A DNA stretch of 64,000 nt from a bacterium. Its GTDB lineage: Bacteria > Bacillota > Clostridia > Lachnospirales > Lachnospiraceae. The DNA lies in NCBI GenBank assembly GCA_030535455.1, contig JAUNJY010000002.1:1-64000 (forward strand). The letters are read 5' to 3'. The position numbers were made by a program, and so were the translations under genes. The notes beneath the pieces were generated by a model, which made no database searches, was not told the origin of the DNA, and saw only the letters and a program-made list of their open reading frames with translations. Positions 10,201 through 17,792 of this stretch are shown piece after piece (position 1 is the stretch's first letter; every line of letters begins with the position of its first letter).

Positions 10201-10556
10201 ATGGCACGATTGGTTGCACGTAGTCGATAATGTTTGGCATAATCAATAAATGCAATGGCGGTTGCCGCAATATGTTTACAGTACTCCATATTGTAATAAT
10301 ATCGGTGGGCCCTGTAGTCCGGACAGTTGCATTCTGCCGATACCACATGACCGTCATTTACAATAATGGAAGTATTGTAGTCACTTCTTTCTCCGATAAT
10401 ATGAGCCTCTACCTCATAGGACATGCTATCGAACATTTCCATCTCGATTTCTTCCACCCGTTTGATATCGACTTTTCCCTGTTTATAATAACTCTGTCCA
10501 CGGGCCCATTTGGTATGCGTAAATGCATATCTTACGCTTTCATCTATAATATTCAT
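7296..10556 (-). CDS. SWIM zinc-finger SNF2-family helicase/ATPase
   Basis: A 1086-residue protein. A SWIM zinc finger (C76, C78, C93, H95; CNCPDY then YCKH) is followed by a long middle region and a C-terminal SNF2 motor: GGILADDMGLGKTIQ (motif I), DEAQYIKN (motif II), ALTGTPIENRLSELW (motif III), LISLKAGGTGLNLTAAD and ATDRAHRIGQ (motifs V and VI). Such RapA/HepA-like enzymes move along double-stranded DNA or displace RNA polymerase and other proteins; the specific role of this Firmicutes branch is not settled. RBS AAAGGA with 11-base spacing. It is a single-gene unit between lysA and the racemase terminator. Confidence 0.92.
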   Translation of the reverse strand: MNIIDESVRYAFTHTKWARGQSYYKQGKVDIKRVEEIEMEMFDSMSYEVEAHIIGERSDYNTSIIVNDGHVVSAECNCPDYRAHRYYYNMEYCKHIAATAIAFIDYAKHYRLRATNRAIDQMIKQYESHEIVKSIMLNKKEQVMIEPKLEITDGKAYASFSIGTSKLYVMQNMQHFYEAMEQGAELTYGKDLKIIHDLTAFSKQGEAFARFIMEQVKERNFYLDQLSQYARSSAIKKSMLLNARAMDEFYQLIAKYGCTITEVNEFTAKKKQVPLTCVKGSPKISLHIIPEAEDEEMDAVRLCCEPMEYVQGAEHGYLLQGTTLYQLETAYRDRMEPFIKTMLSGEEIIIGKEQVPAFYKQVVRNVKEFVDVVEEKKELIEEILPDEPEFVAYFDYVNKNIVCRAEVAYGMKSYLIMEQEDKRDGVRDVPKELYVQAALSNYLPYYDDKLKVLHCNMEEDRIFDLLDHGLGELMEFTAVEVSDTIKRLKVQKSPKVSVGVSVENNLLNLDLSSEDFDFAELKGILNSYRIKKTYHRLKNGNFLRLEENSVELLSELMEGMHLTTEQLKEGCVKVPAFRALYLDKVLQDSEGVAYSRDRYFKGMLRNFKAVDDTDYEVPDELRNVLRTYQKNGYRWLRTIEEYKFGGILADDMGLGKTIQILSVLLSAKQEGKTGTTLIVCPASLVYNWEEECKKFAPSLKVATVTGTMEQRKSLIERYFSYDVLITSYDLIKRDIVEYKDITFLYEIIDEAQYIKNHTTQGAKAVKLIRAKTRFALTGTPIENRLSELWSIFDYLMPGFLYKYEEFRKDFEIPITKLKDEDVINRLKRMIQPFILRRIKSDVLKDLPDKMEEVVYAKFENEQQKLYDSYVLKVKESLAKQDRSDFEKNKIKILADLTRLRQICCDPNLCYENYRGESAKLFTCLELIETAVENGHKILLFSQFTSMLSILKEQLVKKNISHYEITGATSKEKRMQLVNQFNTDDTSVFLISLKAGGTGLNLTAADIVIHYDPWWNVAAQNQATDRAHRIGQKNAVTVFKLIAKGTIEEKILLMQQEKQNLADQIISGEMNQLSSLNRDDLLELLSN

Positions 10557-10640
10557 TCCAACTCTTGTCCTTTAAACTGGCATTTTTTACTGTTATACTA
10601 ACGTATTCTTATGTTTGTGTCAAATGATCGGCTTCTAACT

Positions 10641-10685
10641 AAAAAATCCCCAGACAATGATACTCTGTTCACTGTCTGAGGATTT
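10641..10685 (-). terminator. Terminator of the metNIQ-odh-racemase operon
   Basis: AAATCCTCAGACA pairs with TGTCTGGGGATTT on the minus strand and is followed by TTTTTTAG. It lies just after the last gene of the operon. Confidence 0.85.
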
Positions 10686-10689
10686 CTTC

Positions 10690-11451
10690 TTACAAATATC
10701 CCAAATATGGTCTTTTTACGACTGCATGCTTTACCCAGTCAATCATGGTAATAAAATCATATACCGGAAGTCCTGTCATCCGCTGAATTTCATAGGCATA
10801 TGGCGGCAGATCACTGCATTCCAGCAAGATAGCACCAATCTCCGGATGCTCTTTAACCAGTTCGCCTGCAACCTTTCCTAATTCTTTCATAAGCGCACCA
10901 TTATCAAGCGTTGTCTTGCCCCAGCGGATTGGCGCAAAGCTTTCTAATTCTCCAATACTTTTGATGATCAGTCTCTCTGAGTCAAGTCCGAGCTTTCCTA
11001 ATAACGTATCATCCAGGTTTTCTCCGCTTGCTGCCAACACTAACGTCTTTTTCCTCTTCGGCAATCCCATCTCAATCAACGGAAGCTGACATAAGCTGGA
11101 TAGGTAGACAGGGACATCAACTGCTTCAGATACTGTCCTTTGAAAATGGGCGAAGTAGCCACAGGCTCCAATGATTGCCCTTACGCCCTCTGCCTCCAGC
11201 TCTTTTGCCGCCTGGATAATTTGTGCTTCAATAGTAGGATCTCCTTCAAATAACTGTTCGATTTTAAAGGAGACCTTTTTATAAAGCACCGGATAAGAAA
11301 ACGTAGAGGCATTTGCCACATTACCAGGCATTTTAGGATAAATCAGGTCTACCGCAATAATTCCAATAAGATGCCCTGCTGTATAGCTTTCCGGAACACG
11401 ATAGACCTGATTTAAGTCACTGACTGACTCAATGGCTCCCCTATAATTCAT
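10690..11451 (-). CDS. Aspartate/glutamate racemase-superfamily protein
   Basis: A 253-residue member of the Asp/Glu/hydantoin racemase superfamily. The two catalytic cysteines are C97 (IGACGYFAHF) and C212 (LLECSDLPPY), one per half of the pseudo-symmetric fold, which indicates cofactor-free racemisation or isomerisation by two-base chemistry. The start at 11451 is chosen because GAGGG lies 5 bases before it; the ATG four codons upstream has no ribosome binding site. It overlaps the end of the opine dehydrogenase gene by 11 bases, so the two are translationally coupled. The substrate is unknown; the context points to a D- or L-amino acid linked to opine chemistry. Confidence 0.8.
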   Translation of the reverse strand: MNYRGAIESVSDLNQVYRVPESYTAGHLIGIIAVDLIYPKMPGNVANASTFSYPVLYKKVSFKIEQLFEGDPTIEAQIIQAAKELEAEGVRAIIGACGYFAHFQRTVSEAVDVPVYLSSLCQLPLIEMGLPKRKKTLVLAASGENLDDTLLGKLGLDSERLIIKSIGELESFAPIRWGKTTLDNGALMKELGKVAGELVKEHPEIGAILLECSDLPPYAYEIQRMTGLPVYDFITMIDWVKHAVVKRPYLGYL

Positions 11452-12664
11452 ACGTTCCCTCATTTAAGTAGGAAAGTAACTGCTCTTTATCTAAATGGCC
11501 AATTCCAAGATCCTCAAGAGTCAATCCTTCTTTATAGAAGTCTCTTCCGTTCATAACTGAGCCAAGGGTAATCATGCTGTCAATGACTGGCGTTGCAACA
11601 TTGTATTTCTTCCCAAGCTCATGATAAATATGGCATCCAACTGGAACATCTTCTGTTACATAACGGTCCTTAATTGTAAATGGCCCTGTTCCATAAGCAG
11701 TCTCATACTGGTCTTCAAATGGAACGACGCAGTCGTCACCCATATATTCTGGTCCTAAGATACTGGTCCTTGATAAGAAATTCTTCTTTGGAAACTCTTG
11801 TACGCTTACACCGATTGCCTTTGCAAGTTCTAATTCTTCCTGATAAAACGCATATTGTACTTCTGCAATGGATTTACAGTATGCATGGCTGTAAATAGAA
11901 TAAGAATACTTGTCATTTCCACCAAAAATTCTTCCCCAGTTTTCCATAACCCCTACTCCAAGGATCGTTCCTGGACAGTGAAGCACCGGATTAACATTGC
12001 TAAATCCAATATCAAGTACCGTATTTCCGCTTGTTGCCCCATCCCCTTCAGTAATAGAGTCAAAGCATCCAAGATAGGTAGAACTTTCAAGGAAGTCCTC
12101 TTGATCTGATAATGGAAGTGCTGCTCCTCTTAAAGTAATGGCACGATATACAAGCCATAGTTCAGAAGTCATGACACCGCCTTCTTTTGATACACGGGCA
12201 CCATAAGGGGCACTCGACCAGCCGCCGATAATAACCTTTTTCGTACATCCTGCTTCTCTCATTTTCTTACGAAGCTTTAAGGAGCCATAGTTATCCGGAA
12301 TAATATGAATGATCATGCCATCTTCTAATGCCGGAACTAATTGTTCAAAAAATGCATCATGGGCAACGGATGGGATTGCAACGATTACCAGCTTACAGCC
12401 TTTTACACAGTCAGCAATGTCGGTAGTTACTTTATGAAAATGTGCCGTGCCAGATCGTTTAAAACCATATTTATTTTTCTGAATTCCCGTAAGGGTAATT
12501 CCTGTCTTATGTAAGCCTGCAAGAGTCGTCTTGGCGAAAGGTTCAATATCACAGATATGAACCTTATTTCCACCAAGTACGCAATCAGCGGCTACTGCCT
12601 TTCCAACAGCTCCCCCACCAAGGACAGCCACCGGATATTTCTTTAAATCACTGAATTCGTACAT
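11441..12664 (-). CDS. NAD(P)-dependent octopine/nopaline (opine) dehydrogenase family protein
   Basis: A 407-residue protein with an N-terminal Rossmann fold (VAVLGGGAVGKAVAAD, residues 12-27) and a C-terminal helical opine dehydrogenase domain. VIVAIPSVAHDAFF and HIIPDNYGS continue the nucleotide-binding part; NPVLHCPGTILGVG matches the conserved NPxxHxPGTLL stretch of octopine dehydrogenases. The family reductively condenses an amino acid with a keto acid, or runs in reverse to split an opine. It follows metQ by 25 bases and overlaps the racemase gene. The run transporter-dehydrogenase-racemase suggests uptake and breakdown, or recycling, of an N-carboxyalkyl amino acid. Substrate is inferred only. 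Confidence 0.85.
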   Translation of the reverse strand: MYEFSDLKKYPVAVLGGGAVGKAVAADCVLGGNKVHICDIEPFAKTTLAGLHKTGITLTGIQKNKYGFKRSGTAHFHKVTTDIADCVKGCKLVIVAIPSVAHDAFFEQLVPALEDGMIIHIIPDNYGSLKLRKKMREAGCTKKVIIGGWSSAPYGARVSKEGGVMTSELWLVYRAITLRGAALPLSDQEDFLESSTYLGCFDSITEGDGATSGNTVLDIGFSNVNPVLHCPGTILGVGVMENWGRIFGGNDKYSYSIYSHAYCKSIAEVQYAFYQEELELAKAIGVSVQEFPKKNFLSRTSILGPEYMGDDCVVPFEDQYETAYGTGPFTIKDRYVTEDVPVGCHIYHELGKKYNVATPVIDSMITLGSVMNGRDFYKEGLTLEDLGIGHLDKEQLLSYLNEGTYEL

Positions 12665-12689
12665 AGTATTGTTCTCCTTTTTCTTTTTG

Positions 12690-13505
12690 TTAGAATACTG
12701 CTACTACAGCTCCACTATAATGTTCTTCGATATATTTTTTCACTTCATCACTGTTGATTGCTTTTACAAGTGCTTTTGTCTTTTCATTTTCTTCATTTCC
12801 AACTTTTACTGCAACGATGTTTGCGTATGTTTTTGCTGCGTCAGAGTCTGCTGCTTCTACTGCTAATGCATCGCTAACCTTTAATCCACCTGAAATCGCG
12901 TAGTTTCCGTTAATGCATGCAATATCAACATCTTGTAAAGAACGAGCAATTTGTGCTGCTTCAATTTCTTTGATCTTTAAGTTCAAAGGATTTTCTTTAA
13001 TATCCACTACTGTTGCATTTAAACCGGCATTTGGATCTAACTTGATTAATCCTTGTGCTTCTAATAATAGTAAGGCTCTTGCTTCATTTGTCGTATCATT
13101 CGGTACTGCTACTGTTGCGCCTTCTTTTAAATTCTTTAAGTCAGAGCTTTTTCCTGCATAGATACCAAATGGTTCAAAATGTACTTTTGCTACAGATACA
13201 AGTTCCGTTTTATTTTCTACATTGAAATTATCTAGATATGGTTGGTGTTGAAAAAAGTTTGCATCCAATTCTCCTGTATTTAGCGCTGTATTTGGTAACA
13301 CGAAATCGTTATATTCCACAACTTCTAATGTATATCCTTCTTTTTCTAACTGTTCCTTTACAGCTCCATTTAAAATCTCTGCATGAGGTGTTACGCTTGC
13401 ACCAATCTTAATCGTTTTATCGTTGGAAGCTGAAGAACCGCATCCTACTAATGAACTTGCCACTAAACCTACTGTTAAAATAATTGCTGATAATTTTCTT
13501 TTCAT
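12690..13505 (-). CDS. metQ: MetQ/NlpA-family substrate-binding lipoprotein
   Basis: A 271-residue lipoprotein. The signal peptide ends in a lipobox LVGC with lipidated C22. The mature part has the NlpA pattern (KIGASVTPHAEIL, GELDANFFQHQPYLDNF, VAVPNDTTNEARALLLLE). The family binds L- or D-methionine, and some members bind dipeptides or other amino acids, for the MetNI importer. It sits third in the operon, 38 bases after metI. Because an opine dehydrogenase and racemase are in the same operon, the ligand may not be plain methionine. Confidence 0.92.
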   Translation of the reverse strand: MKRKLSAIILTVGLVASSLVGCGSSASNDKTIKIGASVTPHAEILNGAVKEQLEKEGYTLEVVEYNDFVLPNTALNTGELDANFFQHQPYLDNFNVENKTELVSVAKVHFEPFGIYAGKSSDLKNLKEGATVAVPNDTTNEARALLLLEAQGLIKLDPNAGLNATVVDIKENPLNLKIKEIEAAQIARSLQDVDIACINGNYAISGGLKVSDALAVEAADSDAAKTYANIVAVKVGNEENEKTKALVKAINSDEVKKYIEEHYSGAVVAVF

Positions 13506-13543
13506 ACTAAAACTCTCCTTTTTCTCTTCTTTTTTATGTTTAA

Positions 13544-14209
13544 CTAATCAATAACTCTCTTATCTTTTTTTGCTGCTGTCTTCATGCCAATCCATTGGAA
13601 AATCTGAACGATCACTACTAATAAAATAACAGTAACAAACATAATGTCTGTCTGGTAACGGTAATAACCATAGTTGATTGCTACTGCACCAAGTCCGCCG
13701 CCGCCGACAAATCCAGCCATTGCGGAATAACCAAGAATTGTGGTAATCGTAATTGTTGCTCCCACGATCATGGATGGTGCTGCTTCTGGTAATAATACTT
13801 TATAAATAATCTGGAATGGACTAGAGCCCATTGCCTGTGCCGCCTCAATCACACCATTGTCTACTTCTTTTAAGGAAGACTCAACCATTCGTCCAACCAG
13901 CGGTGCTGCTGCAATGACTAAAGGAACGATACTTGCCGTACTGCCAATGGAAGTTCCAACGATTAATCTGGTAAGTGGAAGGATTGCAACCAATAAGATG
14001 ATAAATGGTACCGAACGAACCATATTTACAATCAATCCAAGCACTGCATTTACAGGTCTGCAAGTGGTAATGCTTTTCTTATCTGTGCTGTAAAGAAGCA
14101 CCCCGATTGGAATTCCCAGTGCATAGGCACATAAGGTAGAAACAATGGTCATATATAACGTCTCCAGCGTTCCGTCTACTAATAGTGGAATAATTTTATT
14201 TAGTTCCAT
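13544..14209 (-). CDS. metI: Methionine-type ABC transporter permease MetI
   Basis: A 221-residue inner membrane permease with five predicted transmembrane segments. The cytoplasmic EAA-like loop (EAAQAMGSSPFQIIYKVLLPEAAPS, in parts) contacts the ATPase, and VGGGGLGAVAINYGYYR is typical of MetI. The start at 14209 is chosen because AGGAG lies about 9 bases upstream; six codons further upstream there is another ATG without a site of its own. It overlaps the end of metN by 14 bases, so translation is coupled. Confidence 0.95.
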   Translation of the reverse strand: MELNKIIPLLVDGTLETLYMTIVSTLCAYALGIPIGVLLYSTDKKSITTCRPVNAVLGLIVNMVRSVPFIILLVAILPLTRLIVGTSIGSTASIVPLVIAAAPLVGRMVESSLKEVDNGVIEAAQAMGSSPFQIIYKVLLPEAAPSMIVGATITITTILGYSAMAGFVGGGGLGAVAINYGYYRYQTDIMFVTVILLVVIVQIFQWIGMKTAAKKDKRVID

Positions 14210-15200
14210 GATACTCACTCTCCTCATATTGAATTTCTACTGAATCTAGATAGCCCTTAATTCTTGCAACTGCCAGTTCATCACTAGGAAGCTGTAACAA
14301 CATCTGGCCCACTGCCTTTCCACCGATATTCTCTGTGGTTGCTCCAAGGATATTTACCACCGAATGGCATTTTAACGCTAAGTTTGCAATGATTGGTTCA
14401 AATGCAGACTGTCCATCAAATACAATTCGAAGCACCTTCTGATTATCAAATTTATTTAATGTCTCATTCTTTGGTAAGATGAAGTCTCTTGCAATTTGAG
14501 ACTTTGGATTGATAAATACTTCCTTTACCTCTCCACGTTCTACAATCTCGCCGCCTGCAACCACTGCAACCTCGTCGCAGATCTGCTGTACAACTTTCAT
14601 CTCATGGGTAATGATAACAATGGTTACGCCTAATTTTCGATTAATGCTTTGAAGTAGCTCTAAAATCTGATTTGTTGTATTAGGATCAAGTGCACTGGTT
14701 GCCTCATCACATAAAAGGACTTCCGGGTCTGTTGCTAATGCTCTTGCAATGGCAACCCTTTGCTTCTGTCCACCGGAAAGCTGTGCCGGATAGGAACTTG
14801 CTCGATCGGATAATCCAACTAACTCAAGAAGTTCTAGTGCCTTTTTCTTGCTTTCCTTCTTTGACATGCCGGTAAGCTCTAATGGGTAACATACATTGGC
14901 AAGTGCCGTTCTTTGAGATAATAAATTAAACTGTTGAAAGATCATTCCAATCTTCTGTCTCTCTTTTCTTAAGTCTTTTTCTCTTAAGGCCGTTAACTCA
15001 ACCTCCCCTAAGAATACTTTTCCTTCTGTCGGTCTCTCTAACAGGTTGATGCATCGAACCAATGTTGATTTTCCTGCTCCTGAGTATCCGATAATCCCTG
15101 TAATTTTTCCTTTCTTTATATGAAGATCCATATTTTTAACCGCTGTAACTTCTCTGTCTTTCATTACAAACGTCTTACTAACATTTTCAAATCGAATCAT
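14196..15200 (-). CDS. metN: Methionine-type ABC transporter ATP-binding protein MetN
   Basis: A 334-residue ATPase. Walker A GYSGAGKST, signature LSGGQKQRVAIARAL, Walker B VLLCDEATSALD and the switch histidine in VIITHEMKV are all intact. About 75 C-terminal residues form the NIL (ACT-like) domain that in E. coli MetN binds methionine and inhibits transport from the inside. It is first in the five-gene operon. RBS AGGAGG lies 8 bases before the ATG and overlaps the stop of a 35-codon ORF carried by the repeat upstream. No SAM riboswitch or T-box pattern is visible in the leader. Confidence 0.95.
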   Translation of the reverse strand: MIRFENVSKTFVMKDREVTAVKNMDLHIKKGKITGIIGYSGAGKSTLVRCINLLERPTEGKVFLGEVELTALREKDLRKERQKIGMIFQQFNLLSQRTALANVCYPLELTGMSKKESKKKALELLELVGLSDRASSYPAQLSGGQKQRVAIARALATDPEVLLCDEATSALDPNTTNQILELLQSINRKLGVTIVIITHEMKVVQQICDEVAVVAGGEIVERGEVKEVFINPKSQIARDFILPKNETLNKFDNQKVLRIVFDGQSAFEPIIANLALKCHSVVNILGATTENIGGKAVGQMLLQLPSDELAVARIKGYLDSVEIQYEESEYHGTK

Positions 15201-15283
15201 ATATCTTACCTCCTATTTTTTCAATATGTTTAATAGGGTATTAAAGCCGACTAAATCGATCTCTTTTCCTCTATAGAACACAC

Positions 15284-15415
15284 ACTTTGCCCGCGCCGAA
15301 CTCGGTCGCGCAAGCGACATCTTCCTTTCGCGTGAGTGCGCATCTTGGCTTTCTGGTTTTTAGAAAGCCTTTTTAATTGATAGGAGGCTTCTCAAAGAGA
15401 AGTTTCCTATCAATT
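15284..15415 (-). repeat. Structured intergenic repeat, copy A
   Basis: A 132-base unit about 95 percent identical to copy B. Read on the minus strand it holds an 18-base-pair hairpin (ATTGATAGGA arm, GAG-AAA-CTC type tip), an A-rich spacer, a second hairpin (GGCTTTCT with AGAAAGCC), the constant block GATGCGCACTC, an AAGGA element and a GC-rich block with GAGTTCGGCGCG. It is preceded on that strand by a small hairpin (AGTGTC GAA GACACT) with a T-run. No transposase is near. A 35-codon ORF (15213-15320, minus) starts inside it and ends in the metN ribosome binding site. Confidence 0.85.
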
Positions 15416-15472
15416 TAAAAAGTGTCTTCGACACTCTCAACTCCCCTGCCCATCAATCTCCCGGGAGAAGAT

Positions 15473-15604
15473 ACTTTGCCCGCGCCGAACTCGGCCGCGA
15501 CAGCGACATTCTCCTTTCGAGTGAGTGCGCATCTTGGCTTTCTGGTTTTTAGAAAGCCTTTTTAATTGATAGGAGGCTTCTCGAAGAGAAGTTTCCTATC
15601 AATT
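15473..15604 (-). repeat. Structured intergenic repeat, copy B
   Basis: Same length and order of elements as copy A, in direct orientation, 57 bases apart. Only about seven positions differ, mostly in the GC-rich block; the tip of the large hairpin changes from AAA to GAA on the plus strand. On the minus strand it begins directly in the T-run of the terminator that closes the small Met-rich gene. Confidence 0.85.
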
Positions 15605-15643
15605 AAAAAAAGACTCGCACACTTTTTCAAATGCGCGAGTCTT
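15604..15643 (-). terminator. Terminator of the small Met-rich gene
   Basis: On the minus strand AAGACTCGC pairs with GCGAGTCTT around a 16-base loop and is followed by seven T. It lies 16 bases after the stop of the 36-residue ORF. Confidence 0.85.
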
Positions 15644-15659
15644 AAAATTCCTAATTATT

Positions 15660-15770
15660 TTAAACAATAACAGGTTTTTCGCGCACTTTATTAAACATGT
15701 AAGAACACATACATGCATTGGATACAAACATCAACATATTCATTTCGTTTTCCATTTTTAAAGTTCGCAT
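15660..15770 (-). CDS. Small Met-rich peptide, 36 residues, unknown
   Basis: This ORF is too short for usual gene finders, but has a complete gene layout: a promoter at 15819-15848, AAAGGAG 7 bases before the ATG, and a strong terminator right after the stop. The peptide starts MRTLKMENEMNMLMF and continues with a NACMCSYMF stretch and a basic tail. Seven of 36 residues are Met and two are Cys. There is no signal peptide cleavage site, though the middle is hydrophobic. It could be a leader peptide, a metal- or membrane-interacting microprotein or a signalling precursor; no processing enzyme gene is nearby. The gene lies 5' of metN but is separated from it by a terminator and two repeats. I do not recognise a family. 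Confidence 0.6.
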   Translation of the reverse strand: MRTLKMENEMNMLMFVSNACMCSYMFNKVREKPVIV

Positions 15771-15818
15771 AACGTTTCTCCTTTCTGTTATTGTCTGCGT
15801 GTTTCATTTGATACTGTA

Positions 15819-15848
15819 ATTATATTAAAGTTATAGAAAAAGTGTTAA
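15819..15848 (-). promoter_or_regulatory. Promoter of the small Met-rich gene
   Basis: On the minus strand TTAACA (15843-15848), an 18-base spacer and a consensus TATAAT (15819-15824). The start would fall about 40 bases before the small ORF. Confidence 0.65.
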
Positions 15849-15885
15849 TACGCAATATCAATGGTCTGTTATAGGTTCATCCTAT

Positions 15886-15945
15886 AACAAAAGCACCGAT
15901 ATAAATGGTATGATTTACTACCAAACCAGTATATATCGGTACTTC
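15886..15945 (-). terminator. Terminator of glgB
   Basis: On the minus strand TACCGATATA pairs with TATATCGGTG and is followed by CTTTTG. A second small hairpin (GTTATAGG with CCTATAAC) follows immediately. Confidence 0.6.
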
Positions 15946-15949
15946 AAGA

Positions 15950-17713
15950 TTATTGTTCTATTAAATAAAGCCTTCCAGAATAGCGTGGCAGCTGAATGTC
16001 AAATTCACCATTCTTAGAAGAAATCTCATTTCTTTTTTTCAGATCACTGGCAATTAGCAGCTTGATCCTATGACAATCCTCAATATGCACCGGATGCTTC
16101 TGATCCACATCCGAAAAATTAAATACGGCCAGTATTCGTTGTTCGCCATCCCGTCGTTCAAATGCATAAGTCAATGTCTCCGTGCTGTCACACTCTAGCC
16201 ATTTAAATCCTTCCTGATCATAATCATGTGCATATAAGGCAGGATATTTTAGATAAAGGCGGTTTAACTTCTTAATGTAGCGGAAAAACTCATCATGTTT
16301 TGGATACTTTAATAAATCCCAGTCTTGTTCACGCCTCTCATCCCATTCTCGAAACTGGGCAATCTCATTTCCCATAAAGTTCAGCTTCTTTCCGGGATGG
16401 GCATACATATATAGATAAAGTGCCCTTGCCTGTTGGAACTTATCCTCATAAAGTCCATACATCTTTTGAATGATGGTTGCCTTCCCGTGAACAACCTCAT
16501 CATGAGAGAAGGGAAGAAGGAAACGGTCATAATAGAAATAAGACATAGAAAATGTCAACTTATGATAGTCTCGTTTTCTCTCTTCCTGACCTACTTTAAA
16601 AAACTCCAGGGTATCATTCATCCAGCCCATATCCCATTTGTAGTCAAATCCCAGTCCACCTTTGCTAACTGGTTTTGTGACCCCTTCATAGGCCGTAGAG
16701 TCTTCTGCTGCCAGCATAATAGTTGGATGAAGCTGCTTCAATCCTTTATTCATACATTTAATAAAATCAATGGCACTCTTATTCTCACCTCTTGCCGGAT
16801 TACCCTGCCAGTAAATTAAATTACTGATGGCATCCATACGAAGTCCATCAAAATGATACATATCAATCCAGTAATTTGCTGCCGATTGCAAAAAGCTTCT
16901 AACTTCGCCTCTAGAGTGCATAAAATTGCAACTTCCCCATTCGCTTACTCCTACATCGCTGTGAGGATATTCATATAATGCCGTTCCGTCAAAGTTTATC
17001 AATGCGTACTTATCCAATGCAAAATGTACCGGAACAAAATCCATGATGACACCAATTCCTTGTTGATGACACCGGTCCACAAATTCCATCAATTCTCCTG
17101 CGTTGCCATATCTGGAAGTGGGACTAAAAAATCCAGTATTCTGGTATCCCCAGGACTGATCACAAGGATGCTCGCTCAGTGGCATGATTTCCACGTAGTT
17201 ATAACCATTTCTTTTTAAATAAGGTATAAGCTGGTCTGCCATTTCCAAATAGGTATACCAGTCTGTTTCTTCTTCGGATCTTTTTCTCCATGATCCCATA
17301 TGTATTTCATAAATATTTATTGCGCTGTCTTTTCCATCGGTTCTTTTATTCAGCCAGTTTTTGTCACGCCATACATGCGCTGAAATATCCCGAATGACCG
17401 ATGCACTATTTGGACGAAGTTCCATTCCAAATCCATAAGGATCACAATGGTCCATGCACGAATTATCTTCTTTAAATATTTTATATTTATATAATGTATT
17501 GGGGTTAACTCCTTCCACTTCTACTTCCCAAAAGTTTCCGTCATATATTCGTTTCATATCGGTTCCTTGCCAATTATTGAAATCACCGATTACCTGTATC
17601 TGTTTTGCATTTGGTGCAAATACACGAAATACTACTCCTCGTTCTGTTAGATGAGCTCCTAAGTACTCATATGCATCAAAAATTTTACCAGTATAAAATC
17701 CATAATAGTCCAT
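15950..17713 (-). CDS. glgB: 1,4-alpha-glucan branching enzyme
   Basis: A 587-residue GH13 branching enzyme. It cuts an alpha-1,4 glucan and rejoins the fragment in alpha-1,6 linkage during glycogen synthesis. A carbohydrate-binding module 48 occupies about residues 20-100 (GVVFRVFAPNAKQIQVIGDFN). The catalytic barrel has nucleophile D294 in FDGLRMDAIS, acid/base E337 in LAAEDSTA and D405 in FSHDEVVHGK, with the branching-enzyme string ALPLSEHP-like IMPLSEHP near 177. It is shorter than the E. coli enzyme because the extra N-terminal module is missing, which is usual in Clostridia. No other glg genes are adjacent. RBS AGGGGG precedes the ATG. A TATAAT -10 lies at 17764-17769 with no good -35. 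Confidence 0.95.
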   Translation of the reverse strand: MDYYGFYTGKIFDAYEYLGAHLTERGVVFRVFAPNAKQIQVIGDFNNWQGTDMKRIYDGNFWEVEVEGVNPNTLYKYKIFKEDNSCMDHCDPYGFGMELRPNSASVIRDISAHVWRDKNWLNKRTDGKDSAINIYEIHMGSWRKRSEEETDWYTYLEMADQLIPYLKRNGYNYVEIMPLSEHPCDQSWGYQNTGFFSPTSRYGNAGELMEFVDRCHQQGIGVIMDFVPVHFALDKYALINFDGTALYEYPHSDVGVSEWGSCNFMHSRGEVRSFLQSAANYWIDMYHFDGLRMDAISNLIYWQGNPARGENKSAIDFIKCMNKGLKQLHPTIMLAAEDSTAYEGVTKPVSKGGLGFDYKWDMGWMNDTLEFFKVGQEERKRDYHKLTFSMSYFYYDRFLLPFSHDEVVHGKATIIQKMYGLYEDKFQQARALYLYMYAHPGKKLNFMGNEIAQFREWDERREQDWDLLKYPKHDEFFRYIKKLNRLYLKYPALYAHDYDQEGFKWLECDSTETLTYAFERRDGEQRILAVFNFSDVDQKHPVHIEDCHRIKLLIASDLKKRNEISSKNGEFDIQLPRYSGRLYLIEQ

Positions 17714-17792
17714 ATTAGATCCCCCTAAAGTTTAATAGCACCTACCCTTTTTCTGCTCTCTTCATTATACAACAACATCATGTTTTTTTACT

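Noticed and set aside
10690-12664. Staphylopine-type metallophore biosynthesis cluster
   Set aside because: A dehydrogenase and racemase are present, but there is no nicotianamine-synthase-like gene and no nickel/cobalt-type transporter; the importer is MetNIQ.
15201-15660. SAM riboswitch (S-box) or T-box upstream of metN
   Set aside because: The conserved S-box blocks and the T-box TGGNACC are not present; the region is filled by two copies of the repeat.
15660-15770. AgrD-like autoinducer precursor
   Set aside because: The peptide has Cys in a hydrophobic context, but no AgrB protease gene or acidic C-terminal tail is present.
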